DNA from: Paraburkholderia sp. HP33-1
Lineage (GTDB): Bacteria > Pseudomonadota > Gammaproteobacteria > Burkholderiales > Burkholderiaceae
Direction of reading: 5' to 3'
DNA: 64,000 bases
Assembly: GCF_021390595.1 (NCBI RefSeq)
Contig: NZ_JAJEJR010000003.1
Span: 124,001-188,000, forward strand
The position numbers were made by a program, and so were the translations under genes. The stretch's first letter is position 1. The number at the start of each line of letters is the position of its first letter. Of the stretch, positions 8,337 to 16,073 are shown piece by piece. The notes under the pieces are model-generated. The model saw only the letters and a list, made by a program, of their open reading frames with translations. It was not told the origin of the DNA and searched no databases.

Positions 8337-8990
8337 ATGAAAGTTGGCGTATTGGGATCGGGTGAGGTCGGCCGGGCGCTGGCGGCGGGCTTCCTCAAAC
8401 ATGGCCACGAGGCGATGCTGGGTACGCGCAGCCCCGGCAAGACCGACATACAGGAATGGGCGCGCGATCACGCCGGCGCGAGGACCGGTACGTTCGACGA
8501 GGCGGCCCGCTTCGGCGACATCGTGGTGCTGGCAGTCCTCGGCCGCATTGCGGGAAACGTGATCGAGCTTGCGGGAGCGGACAATCTCGCCGGCAAGACA
8601 TTGATCGACGCCACCAATCCGCTCGCCGACGCGCCGCCGGTCAACGGCGTGCTGAAATACACGACAGGTCCGAACGAATCAGTGGGTGAGCAGATTCAAG
8701 CCCAGATTCCCCGCACACACGTGGTCAAGGCATTCAACAGCGTCGGCAATGCGCTGATGGTGGATCCGCAATTCCCGCAAGGCATGCCGACGATGTTCCT
8801 CTGCGGCGACAACGAAGAGGCGAAGGCACGTGTTGCCGGGATCATCCGTGAGTTCGGCTGGGAGCCTTACGACTGCGGAAGCATCGTCTCGGCACGTGCG
8901 CTCGAACCGCTCTGCATGCTGTGGTGTCTGCCGGGCTTCCTGCGCAACGAATGGCGGCACGCGTTCAAGCTCTTGACCAACGAGGAGTGA
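8337..8990 (+). CDS. F420-reductase-like NAD(P)-binding protein
   Basis: This 217-residue paralogue of the preceding gene starts with the Rossmann motif MKVGVLGSGEVGRALAAGFL. It continues with VVLAVLGR, LIDATNPLADAPP and VVKAFNSVGNALM, all typical of the F420 oxidoreductase-like family. The ATG at 8337 follows AAGGAGAGG (8322-8330). An earlier in-frame GTG overlapping the upstream stop would add 18 unlikely residues. The gene is spaced four bases from the SnoaL-like gene at 8994, so the three form an operon. Substrate unknown. Confidence 0.87.
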   Translation: MKVGVLGSGEVGRALAAGFLKHGHEAMLGTRSPGKTDIQEWARDHAGARTGTFDEAARFGDIVVLAVLGRIAGNVIELAGADNLAGKTLIDATNPLADAPPVNGVLKYTTGPNESVGEQIQAQIPRTHVVKAFNSVGNALMVDPQFPQGMPTMFLCGDNEEAKARVAGIIREFGWEPYDCGSIVSARALEPLCMLWCLPGFLRNEWRHAFKLLTNEE

Positions 8991-8993
8991 ACC

Positions 8994-9404
8994 ATGCAGC
9001 CGTTTCCAGTACCGCCGGAAGGTGATCCGGGTTTCAGTCTCCAGGAAATGAAGCAATTCGTGATCGAACACTTCGAAGACTTCGTGAACCGGAAGAAAGC
9101 GGACGTCGCGCGGCAAAACCTGAGCGCCGATTTCCTGGACCATGACGAACCGTCGGGCCCCCAAATCGGGCCCGAAGCTGCGATTGCGATGATGACGGGG
9201 CTCTACAAAAAATGGCCGGATCTGCATGTCACCATCGAAGACATCATCGCCGAGCGGGACAAGGTGATGGTCAGAAACACCTGGCGCGCCACCGACGCGG
9301 CGTCCGGACAGGAGATCGAGTTCCACGGCTTTGTGCTGTGGCGGTTTGCGAATCGTCAGATTGTCGAGAGATGGGCTACGGTGACAGCACCGCGGGCAGC
9401 ATGA
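8994..9404 (+). CDS. SnoaL-like ester cyclase-family protein
   Basis: A 136-residue protein with the SnoaL/NTF2-like small alpha-beta barrel. Family cues are FLDHDEPSGPQIGPEAAIAM, YKKWPDLHVTIEDIIAERDK, VMVRNTWRATD and GFVLWRFANRQIVERW. Such proteins bind small hydrophobic molecules; some are cyclases, but most in soil bacteria have no known role. It begins four bases after the upstream reductase, so it is probably translated from the same mRNA. Confidence 0.85.
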   Translation: MQPFPVPPEGDPGFSLQEMKQFVIEHFEDFVNRKKADVARQNLSADFLDHDEPSGPQIGPEAAIAMMTGLYKKWPDLHVTIEDIIAERDKVMVRNTWRATDAASGQEIEFHGFVLWRFANRQIVERWATVTAPRAA

Positions 9405-9510
9405 CCAACGCTGCCGTCACTACGCCGCGTGCGACGGCTTTATTACACGCCGGATCAGCTGTTCGTTGACCTCTACGAGCCGCTTACCAGCGCTCGTGAC
9501 AAACGGTCAT

Positions 9511-9530
9511 AACGAAGGGGCCCCTTCGTT
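9511..9530. promoter_or_regulatory. Perfect 20-base palindrome
   Basis: AACGAAGGGG is followed directly by its exact reverse complement, giving a loop-free palindrome in the 300-base gap between the SnoaL-like gene (ends 9404) and the truncated YCII gene (9708). A dyad without loop suits a dimeric regulator site better than a terminator, and no T-run follows. The rest of 9405-9707 shows no gene. Confidence 0.45.
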
Positions 9531-9707
9531 CCATGCATGACCGGAACGACCCATGGCGCCATGCCAGGCTTCAGTTCGGCGAATTGATAGTCATTGAAAC
9601 GCCTCTCGACCGGGCGATTTTTTGCGGCCCTTGTCCAAACCATCTGCGTCGGCGCGTCATTGCATTGAGCGGCGAGTTTGCCGCTCGCACCTCTCAAAAG
9701 GACTGCC

Positions 9708-9875
9708 ATGAACTTCCCGATGCTGATCTATGAAGGCCCGGCCGCTTTCGCGCGTCGCGCCGAACCGGATGCTGCCAGGCGCGAAGCCTATATGTCGGCG
9801 TGGCCTCGCTACACGAAGGCGTTACAGGACGCAGGCGTGATCGAAACGCGGCCGTGCCTGATGCCGCCAGCCTGA
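9708..9875 (+). pseudogene. Truncated YCII/DGPF-family protein
   Basis: The 55-residue frame MNFPMLIYEGPAAF...WPRYTKALQDAGVIET matches the N-terminal half of YCII-related (DGPF) proteins, which are normally about 115-135 residues. It ends at MPPA, just after the conserved LQDAGV helix. The DGPF half is missing. The ribosome site is present (AAAAGGAC), so a short product may still be made. A full-length relative is at 18925-19293. Confidence 0.6.
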
Positions 9876-9909
9876 GTCCAATCCATTCGAACGACAGGAG
9901 GACCGCGTT

Positions 9910-10092
9910 ATGTGTCCGATTTGTGCTTCGGCCGCCGTCGCCTTTCTTGGAAAAGCGGCGGGGTCCACCGGTGGCAGCCTCGCCGTGCTCGCAGTGAAGA
10001 AGTACATCGCACGCCGCGGCAAGACAACCGGTCACCCTTCACTGCAGACCCAAGGAGGTCGCCATGGACTACCAGGTGGTGTCACGGACTGA
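9910..10092 (+). CDS. Small protein with CPIC motif
   Basis: A 60-residue frame with an excellent ribosome site (AGGAGG, about 9896-9901). It opens MCPICASAAVAFLGKAAGST, then has a small hydrophobic stretch (GGSLAVLAVKKYIA) and a polar tail. Its 3' end overlaps the DUF899 gene by 29 bases in another frame. Short CPxC proteins of this look occur next to DUF899 genes, but I cannot give a function. The CxxC pair could be redox-active or bind metal. Confidence 0.55.
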   Translation: MCPICASAAVAFLGKAAGSTGGSLAVLAVKKYIARRGKTTGHPSLQTQGGRHGLPGGVTD

Positions 10093-10783
10093 GTGGCTGG
10101 CTGCCCGAAAGCAGCTTCTCGCCAGGGAAAAGGAACTCACCCGGCAGCGCGATGCGTTGAGCGCCGCGCGCCGCGATCTGCCAATGGTCAAGCTCGACAA
10201 GGCCTACACGTTCGACGGGCCGAACGGCCGCGCGACGTTGCGCGATCTGTTCGGCAGCCACCGTCAGCTCATCGTCTATCACTTCATGTTCGATCCCGAA
10301 TGGGAGGCGGGCTGTCCGAGCTGTTCGCATTGCGCCGACAATTTCGCCGGTGCCATTGTTCATCTGAATGCCCGCGATACAGCGTTCGCAGTCGTATCCC
10401 GTGCGCCGCTTGAGAAAATCGAGGCGTTCAGGAAGCGCATGGGGTGGACTTTCCCGTGGTATTCATCGGCGGGCAGCGACTTCAACTACGACTTCCACGT
10501 GACACTGGATGAAGCTGCCGGCAGCGTCGAGCACAACTTTGAGAACGCCGCCACGCTCGTGAAGGCGGGCAAGCTTTGGGCGGCACAAGGGGAGTTGCCC
10601 GGCCTGAGCGTCTTTCTTCGCGATGGCGCCAACGTGTTCCATACGTATTCGGCATACCAGCGCGGCCTCGACCTGTTGCTCAACACGTACAACTATCTCG
10701 ACCTGACGCCGCTAGGACGGCAGGACGACGACGGGCCGAATCCGCAAGCCTGGATTCGTCACCATGACCGCTACACCGCGTAG
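10064..10783 (+). CDS. DUF899 thioredoxin-like protein
   Basis: The protein is 239 residues and matches the DUF899 family: an N-terminal helix rich in Arg and Lys (WLAARKQLLAREKELTRQRD), then LRDLFGSHRQLIVYHFMFDP and a Cys cluster GCPSCSHC (Cys 84, 87, 90). A later conserved segment reads FPWYSSAGSDFNYDFHVTLD. The fold is thioredoxin-like and the family is thought to be redox-linked, but no reaction is established. AAGGAGG immediately before the ATG supports the start. Confidence 0.9.
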   Translation: MDYQVVSRTEWLAARKQLLAREKELTRQRDALSAARRDLPMVKLDKAYTFDGPNGRATLRDLFGSHRQLIVYHFMFDPEWEAGCPSCSHCADNFAGAIVHLNARDTAFAVVSRAPLEKIEAFRKRMGWTFPWYSSAGSDFNYDFHVTLDEAAGSVEHNFENAATLVKAGKLWAAQGELPGLSVFLRDGANVFHTYSAYQRGLDLLLNTYNYLDLTPLGRQDDDGPNPQAWIRHHDRYTA

Positions 10784-10810
10784 CAAGGCCAGCGATGATG
10801 GATTCGCACC

Positions 10811-10831
10811 GCGCCGTCGGAAAGGCGGCGC
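10811..10831. terminator. GC-rich hairpin between convergent genes
   Basis: GCGCCG (10811-10816) pairs with CGGCGC (10826-10831) around a nine-base loop, in the short gap between the convergent DUF899 and XRE-regulator genes. There is no T-run, so termination is only inferred from position. Confidence 0.4.
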
Positions 10832-10861
10832 GCAATCGCGCTTATTTGATCGCCTCGGGTC

Positions 10862-11728
10862 TTAAAGTAGGCGCTTAGCGGACTCAATGAGAGCGTCCAG
10901 CTTGTCTACGGTCCTGCATTCGTTAAGCGGCGTGTAGACCGTGAGTTTGCGGTCGGAACCGTCCTGCAGTGCGAAACTCGTGTATTCGAATACCATCAAG
11001 CCTTTTCGCGGATGCCTGATGCGCTTGATATTCGACAACGGATTGAGCACCTCGTGCCTGGGCCACCACGCATCGAATTCGTCGCTTCTGCGACGCAGCG
11101 TCGAAATCAGTCGTTCAAAATCAGGATCGCCCGCATACCGCGCACTGTCATGGCGGAACATTGCGAGGGACGTACGCGCCGTTTCCTCCCAGTCAACGAG
11201 CAAATGACGGTGCCGCGCATTGGCGAAAACCATAAACATCAGATTCCGCTCATCCACTGCAAGCCGCTCGTAGTCTCCGAATATGAGTGCGGCGGCTCGA
11301 TTCCAGCCCAGAATATCCCAGCGGCGGTCGGTTACGTAAGCGGGCTGGCCTGACAGGCTGGCAAGCATCCGTTGTAGCGGTTCTTCGAGCTTGTCTGGAT
11401 TCGTCGACCCGACTTGCGGCGACGGACGATCACTCAATACGAACAGATGCTGCCGCTCAACGGCGTCCAGTCGCAACGCATTCGCGATAGCCGCCAGCAC
11501 CTCTTCTGACGCGCGGACATCGCGTCCCTGTTCGAGCCAGGTGTACCACGTCGTGCCAACGTCCGCGAGCATCGCGACTTCCTCGCGACGCAGGCCCGGC
11601 GTGCGTCGTCGAAAGCCGTCCGGCAATCCGACCGTGGCCGGACTCAGGCTCTCGCGCCGTGACCGCAGGAATGCGCCTAGCTCGGCGCGGCGACCTTCGG
11701 GGATGGGGGTTCTGTCGTTCATCGTCAT
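10862..11728 (-). CDS. XRE-family regulator with MmyB-like ligand domain
   Basis: The 288-residue protein has an N-terminal helix-turn-helix (LGAFLRSRRESLSP, TPGLRREEVAMLADVGTTWY, TWLEQGRDVRASEEVLAAIA). A C-terminal MmyB-type ligand-binding domain follows (YVTDRRWDILGWNRAAALIF, MFRHDSARYAGDP). The family represses nearby oxidoreductase genes and responds to small molecules. It is divergent from the SDR gene at 11952 with about 220 bases between, the usual arrangement for these regulators. No distinct operator was recognised there. Confidence 0.92.
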   Translation of the reverse strand: MTMNDRTPIPEGRRAELGAFLRSRRESLSPATVGLPDGFRRRTPGLRREEVAMLADVGTTWYTWLEQGRDVRASEEVLAAIANALRLDAVERQHLFVLSDRPSPQVGSTNPDKLEEPLQRMLASLSGQPAYVTDRRWDILGWNRAAALIFGDYERLAVDERNLMFMVFANARHRHLLVDWEETARTSLAMFRHDSARYAGDPDFERLISTLRRRSDEFDAWWPRHEVLNPLSNIKRIRHPRKGLMVFEYTSFALQDGSDRKLTVYTPLNECRTVDKLDALIESAKRLL

Positions 11729-11951
11729 CGTGGTAGTGCCAATACCAGAATCGGTTCAATACTGCTTGCGGGGTCTGAAAGCGCAGAGGATGTGGGTAAG
11801 GTCAATTACCCATCTATTCAATCATGAACATGACGAGTCAGCTCAGCTTTCAGTTGCGCGCCCCGTCCCTCGCACATTGATACATCGAGCTTCGATGTTG
11901 GTCCGCCCGGGTTCCGATACCCGGCATTTTCAAAGCACGGAGACTTCAATC

Positions 11952-12668
11952 ATGTCACAACATGTCTTCATCGTCGGTGGCTCTTCCGGAATTGGCCTGG
12001 CTACAGCCCGGCGGCTTCTGGATCAGGGATACACGGTTACGATTGCTGGGCGCGATTCTGCGAAACTGGCCAAAGCAAAAGTCGCGTTGCGCGGCACCGC
12101 CAATACGCTGAGATTCGATGCATCCGATGTATCGACCATCGTCAGTGGGTTCGCTGAGATTGGCGCGTTGGATCATCTGGTTCTCGCGCTGGGCAGTAGC
12201 AAGGGCGGAGGCCCATTTTCTGCCGTTAGTCTCGACGAGGTCCGCATGGGATTCGATGAGAAAGTGTTTCCTCATTTCGCATGTGCTCAGGCGGCCCTTT
12301 CGTCGATTGCGAAAACTGGAAGTATCACTTTTCTCTCTGCGGTGTCGGCACACTGGGCCATGCCCGGCTCAGCGGGCCTTGGTGCAGCGAATGCAGCGAT
12401 TGCCGCGATCGTGCCGATCCTGGCGATGGAACTACGGCCGTTGCGGATCAACGCGGTTTCGCCTGGTGTCATTGATACGCCGTGGTGGGACTTTCTCTCA
12501 GCGAACGATAGGGAATCGGTTTTTGCCGGTTATGTGGCAAAAACGCCGGTAGGACGAATTGGCCAGCCTGACGACGTTGCCCGCGCGATCGAGTTTCTGA
12601 TTTCGAACTCGTTCATGTCCGGGCAGACCATCACATGCGACGGGGGAATTGGTCTAGGTTCGTCATGA
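11952..12668 (+). CDS. SDR-fold protein with degenerate active site
   Basis: The 238-residue protein has the SDR cofactor loop (FIVGGSSGIGLATARRLL) and the C-terminal segments INAVSPGVIDTPWW and GQTITCDGGIG. The catalytic Tyr-x3-Lys is absent: the aligned stretch reads LGAANAAIA, so Tyr is Leu and Lys is Asn. It may bind NAD(P) without ordinary dehydrogenase chemistry. The frame is open far upstream, but homology and the divergent promoter fix the ATG at 11952. It is the likely target of the XRE regulator at 10862-11728. Confidence 0.88.
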   Translation: MSQHVFIVGGSSGIGLATARRLLDQGYTVTIAGRDSAKLAKAKVALRGTANTLRFDASDVSTIVSGFAEIGALDHLVLALGSSKGGGPFSAVSLDEVRMGFDEKVFPHFACAQAALSSIAKTGSITFLSAVSAHWAMPGSAGLGAANAAIAAIVPILAMELRPLRINAVSPGVIDTPWWDFLSANDRESVFAGYVAKTPVGRIGQPDDVARAIEFLISNSFMSGQTITCDGGIGLGSS

Positions 12669-12934
12669 TGCTGGAGATTGACAGCGATCACCAGTCGGCT
12701 CGAAGAACCCTGTCGCAGTCACGTCGTTGCAATCATCAAAGAAGAGGCCGCAGCCATCGAGCGGCAACTGCCTCATTTGCTTGCAGACGCACGAAGGGCA
12801 GCTGCCTGAGGGAAGCCGACACTTGGACGGCCGTCCGGAAGCGCTAGTCAACGGCCGCAGATGGCCGCCCCCCTGCCTGCAATCATCAGCACTGCGAAAG
12901 TCGTCACAGTGAACCCGTGGCGAAGCTGAGAATC

Positions 12935-13020
12935 TGGAGCAGGTGGCAGGATTCCAACCCGCGTGGACATTTGTCGCTGGCTTTGCAGACCAGTGCCTTC
13001 AAGCTCTCGGCCACACCTGC
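12935..13020 (-). tRNA. Serine-type tRNA with GCA (Cys) anticodon
   Basis: The reverse strand folds as a full cloverleaf with encoded CCA (86 bases). The acceptor GCAGGTG/CACCTGC is perfect over 7 pairs. The D-arm GCC...GGC and the TG at 8-9 match serine tRNAs. The anticodon stem CTGGT/GCCAG carries loop CTGCAAA, so the anticodon is GCA, which reads Cys codons. A 14-base variable arm (stem GAC/GTC) is of class II size. The T-arm is GCGGG/CCTGC with loop TTGGAAT. The usual G19:C56 contact appears as C19 and G56, a matched swap. A -10-like TAGATT lies 12 bases upstream (13032-13037). Body identity is Ser-like; function is inferred. Confidence 0.72.
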
Positions 13021-13041
13021 GTCGCTCCTACAATCTACGCA

Positions 13042-13397
13042 ACCCACCTTACGATTCGACCCCACCGACGTGCGCTTCCGCACAAATCCTCGGTTGAATC
13101 GTCCAGGCGGCTCTCGTGATTGGCTGCAAGAGTCACCGCGAAAGCTTGCGGACGACCTTCTTTGCGGCGCGCATAGGTCTGCTCCTTCAGCGAAGCAGTG
13201 GCCCAAGTGTCCGATTCTCGATATAGACGAACGACGCATCATGGTGGAACCGCGCCCCACACCTCCGGCTCAGCTGGTTGAGGAGTTGTCCGGTGCCTGC
13301 CGAGGTCGGCATGACGGTGAACATGCTGCGGCGCGTGCCGGCAGACGTATCGAAGACAACAGGGCCCGCTCAGGCAAAACTCCCGACGCCCTGCCAA
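13042..13397. other. No recognisable gene
   Basis: About 355 bases between the tRNA and the end of the aldo/keto reductase gene. Open frames exist on both strands, but none has a ribosome site or family features. I see no repeat or RNA structure that stands out. Confidence 0.5.
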
Positions 13398-14417
13398 TCA
13401 TGCGGCGACGCGATCCCGGTCATGGAAGCGTTGCATCCAGTGGGGGAATGGCACTGGCGTCTCGGAGACCCTATCGAGGCGCGCGAGCTGTTCAGAGGTC
13501 AGCAGGAGATTCTGCGCATCGAGGTTGAGCGCGAGCTGCTCGGACGTGCGGGCTCCGACGATGACGGAAGTGATCTGCTCGCGTGCGAGTAACCAGGCCA
13601 GTGCGACTTGAGCTGGCATAGCCACCAGTTCGCCGGCGACTTCACGCAATACTGCGAGAATCGGCTCGGCCCTGACTGCGTCAACCGGAGGAAAGTCGAG
13701 CTTCGTACGGCGCCCGGTAGCTTCGCCTTTCTCAGAGTACTTGCCGCTCAGGTAGCCGCCTGCCAGCGGGCTCCAGACCAGAAGGCCCATCAAATTTGTC
13801 GCCGCAACAGGCATGATTTCGTGCTCGATGTCGCGGCTCGTCAGCGAGTAGTGCACCTGATTGCTCGCGACATGTACACGATCGGTGCGGGAGGTTATGC
13901 CGAAGGCACGCTCGAGCTCGGCAGCGCTGAAATTGCACACGCCGATGTGGCGGACCTTGCCCTGCGTAACGAGGTCGTCCAGGACACGAAGCGTTTCGTC
14001 GAGTGGAACAAGCGCGTCACGATCATGCAACTGGAAAAGGTCGATGTGATCGCGACCGATTCTCTTCAGACTGGTCTCAACTGAACGCATGATATGCGAG
14101 CGGCCCAGCCCCACTTCGTTATGGCCGGGGCCGGTGCGCAATCGGACCTTGGTGGCGACGAGCATTCGCGTTTCGTCAAGGCCCAGCGCGTTTAGCACCT
14201 GCCCCACGACTTCTTCGGAGCGGCCCTGTGAATAGGCGTCCGCCGTGTCGATCAGGTTGACGCCGCGCTCCACGGCCGTCGCAACGAGGCGGGTGGCCTG
14301 ATCGCTGTCCAGTCCGGCAATGTCGCCCCAGATGCCCGACCCTGCGCCGAACGTCATTGTGCCCAGGCTCAGTCGTGAGACGCGCAGGCCGGTTCTACCA
14401 AGCGTGCTGTATTCCAT
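13398..14417 (-). CDS. Aldo/keto reductase
   Basis: A 339-residue TIM-barrel oxidoreductase of the aldo/keto reductase superfamily. The catalytic tetrad is visible: Asp57 and Tyr62 in LIDTADAYSQGRSEEVV, Lys90 in LVATKVRL, and His131 in DLFQLHDRD. The NADPH-binding C-terminal part (SVIVGARTSEQLALNL) is intact. It reduces aldehydes or ketones with NADPH in the cytoplasm; the natural substrate is unknown. It is followed upstream on the same strand by the NmrA-like gene at 14498, which may share its transcript. Confidence 0.93.
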   Translation of the reverse strand: MEYSTLGRTGLRVSRLSLGTMTFGAGSGIWGDIAGLDSDQATRLVATAVERGVNLIDTADAYSQGRSEEVVGQVLNALGLDETRMLVATKVRLRTGPGHNEVGLGRSHIMRSVETSLKRIGRDHIDLFQLHDRDALVPLDETLRVLDDLVTQGKVRHIGVCNFSAAELERAFGITSRTDRVHVASNQVHYSLTSRDIEHEIMPVAATNLMGLLVWSPLAGGYLSGKYSEKGEATGRRTKLDFPPVDAVRAEPILAVLREVAGELVAMPAQVALAWLLAREQITSVIVGARTSEQLALNLDAQNLLLTSEQLARLDRVSETPVPFPHWMQRFHDRDRVAA

Positions 14418-14497
14418 CGTGCACTCCTTGCGTGAATGTGAATGTCATGCAATGGTCGGGCGCAGCGCAGCTGCCCGTGTCGCCCGACCGGTTCCAG

Positions 14498-15364
14498 TCA
14501 GACCGGACGCGACACCATCTCGCCCAGAACCGTATCCAGCTCGACCTGACCGCGGGTAACTTCGTCGGGATGCGTTTCGAAATCGATCCAACCTTCGTTG
14601 AATCCATCCAGCATCCGCATCCGTGGCAGCGGATGCTTCATGCCCTGCGAGCGGAACTGCACCTCCCAGGTCTGCCTGTCGACAACGTCGGCGGTTACCG
14701 GGCGGTCTAGCACGCGAGCAAAAGCCGATGCGAGGTCGTTGGGGCTCACGCGGCGCGGACCTTCGAGTTCGACGATGCGCACGCCGCTCCATGTTTGCAT
14801 GAGCAGTTCGGCCGCAACGCGCCCTACGTCGGCGGTGGCCACCATTGGCACGGGCCTGTCGAGCGGCTGCAGGTAACTGGCGATGACGCCATCGTCACGA
14901 GCGGACGCGACATCCAGTGCGGCGTTTTCCATGAACCAGCCAGGCCGCAGGAATGTCACCGGCATCGGCATATCGCGCAACGCCTGCTCCATCAGCGTGC
15001 GTTGCGTGAGCAGATTGATCTCACCAGCCTGTGCACCGATCGTTGACAGGCAAACCACTTTTTCGGGCCGCGCCTTCACAAGCGCCGCGGACACGGCGTC
15101 GATCACCGCTTGCGCTTCGGGAAACCCCGGCTCCGGATCGAACTCCGAAGGAGGCAGGATGAAAACGCCTGTCGCGCCTTCGAACGCAGCGGCGAGCGAC
15201 GCCGCGTCGTCCATCTGGGCCGTCGCGAGTTCGCAGCCGCGCTCCGCCCACGAACCTGCCCGTGAGACGTCGCGCACGACCGCTCGCACTGGCTGACCAG
15301 CCGCCAGAAGCCGACGGGCCACTGCGCCGCCGACCTTGCCTGTGATTCCGGTAATTGCATACAT
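14498..15364 (-). CDS. NmrA-like NAD(P)-binding protein
   Basis: The 288-residue protein starts with the extended-SDR motif GITGKVGGAVARRLL (Gly 6, 9, 12). It continues with GATGVFILPPSEFDP and FLRPGWFMENA, typical of NmrA/QorB-like proteins. The usual Tyr-x3-Lys catalytic pair is not obvious, in keeping with the redox-sensing or quinone-reducing members. It lies 80 bases upstream of the aldo/keto reductase on the same strand and just downstream of the DUF4148 gene. Substrate unknown. Confidence 0.9.
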   Translation of the reverse strand: MYAITGITGKVGGAVARRLLAAGQPVRAVVRDVSRAGSWAERGCELATAQMDDAASLAAAFEGATGVFILPPSEFDPEPGFPEAQAVIDAVSAALVKARPEKVVCLSTIGAQAGEINLLTQRTLMEQALRDMPMPVTFLRPGWFMENAALDVASARDDGVIASYLQPLDRPVPMVATADVGRVAAELLMQTWSGVRIVELEGPRRVSPNDLASAFARVLDRPVTADVVDRQTWEVQFRSQGMKHPLPRMRMLDGFNEGWIDFETHPDEVTRGQVELDTVLGEMVSRPV

Positions 15365-15420
15365 TGCTCACTCTCCTTGCATGGGTGAATAGGGTGGCCA
15401 AATCGTGGCATCACGGTGGC

Positions 15421-15744
15421 TCAGTGATGCGTGTACAACGCGTTCTGCGTCACATTCGCGCCGACGCGGCTTCCGGAAGCGGACCGACCATCCGTTGCGC
15501 CGCCTACGGCGTCGACGGCATACGGATCGGCGCCGGCAGCCGCGTGAATCCGCGCCTCGGCAACCAGCAAGTGGTCCGGGTAATGTGGATCGTTTCGACC
15601 GGGCTGATAACCGGCGCGCTCCAGTTGGACGAGTTCCTTGCGCACTTGCTCGCGCGTCACGCTGGCCCCGTCGGGCTGTGCATGTGCAGCTACAGGCAGA
15701 GAAACGGCGGCCGCGACGGAAACGATGAGAAGGCGGATGTTCAT
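15421..15744 (-). CDS. DUF4148 periplasmic protein
   Basis: A 107-residue exported protein of the DUF4148 family, common in Burkholderiaceae. It has a signal peptide (MNIRLLIVSVAAAVSLPVAA, cleavage after AHA), then the family core TREQVRKELVQLERAGYQPG, then HYPDHLLVAEARI. The ATG at 15744 has AGGAAA upstream; an in-frame ATG 30 codons earlier would bury the signal peptide. The promoter region (15771-15890) is duplicated at 651-770 beside the intact LysR gene. Function unknown, probably periplasmic. Confidence 0.88.
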   Translation of the reverse strand: MNIRLLIVSVAAAVSLPVAAHAQPDGASVTREQVRKELVQLERAGYQPGRNDPHYPDHLLVAEARIHAAAGADPYAVDAVGGATDGRSASGSRVGANVTQNALYTHH

Positions 15745-15770
15745 GGCAATTTCCTTTCTTTGGCCGAGGC

Positions 15771-15890
15771 GAAATGTCTCGGTGAGGTGCATTCTCGGGA
15801 AACGGCGGCCGAAACGAAATGATATGGATGGCACTAGATAAGTGACTGTTAGTCACCAATGAGGCGTGACTGCCTTCGATATCCAGCGTG
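15771..15890. repeat. Duplicated divergent promoter region, copy B
   Basis: This copy aligns gaplessly with 651-770 and serves the DUF4148 gene on the reverse strand. At its right end homology jumps to the middle of the LysR gene (1126 onward), which implies a 356-base deletion relative to copy A. Confidence 0.75.
15842..15856. promoter_or_regulatory. Candidate LysR operator
   Basis: GTGACT-GTT-AGTCAC is a perfect 6-base dyad about 100 bases upstream of the DUF4148 start. The corresponding place in copy A (722-736) keeps GTGA and TCAC. It fits the T-N11-A style of LysR sites only loosely. Confidence 0.45.
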
Positions 15891-16073
15891 GCTGTGCGCG
15901 GAAAGCTGAGAATCAATCTGGACCCCGTCTTCTATCGGACCATTCTCGGGCAACAGCTTGATAGGTTCATGGATGCGCATTCCGATCTCGAAATCGAGTT
16001 GATCGCGCGAGACAATCTTGGCGATCTCGTCATCGACGGCTTCGACCTCGCCCTGCGTTTCGGCGAACCCAAA
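15890..16073 (+). pseudogene. LysR effector-domain fragment
   Basis: The frame reads VRGKLRINLDPVFYRTILGQ, then LGDLVIDGFDLALRFGEPK, close to residues about 95-155 of the LysR protein at 848-1780. The helix-turn-helix and start codon are lost by the 356-base deletion at the left. At the right, homology ends abruptly at about 16073, where a piece of an SDR gene begins in the same frame. Confidence 0.85.

Noticed and set aside
11391-11951. Long upstream extension of the SDR frame at 11952
   Set aside because: It runs antisense through the XRE regulator gene, has no SDR homology, and the frame is open only because of GC-rich codon bias.
12917-13528. 203-codon forward frame over the tRNA region
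   Set aside because: It crosses the tRNA gene antisense and the aldo/keto reductase end, with no ribosome site or domain.
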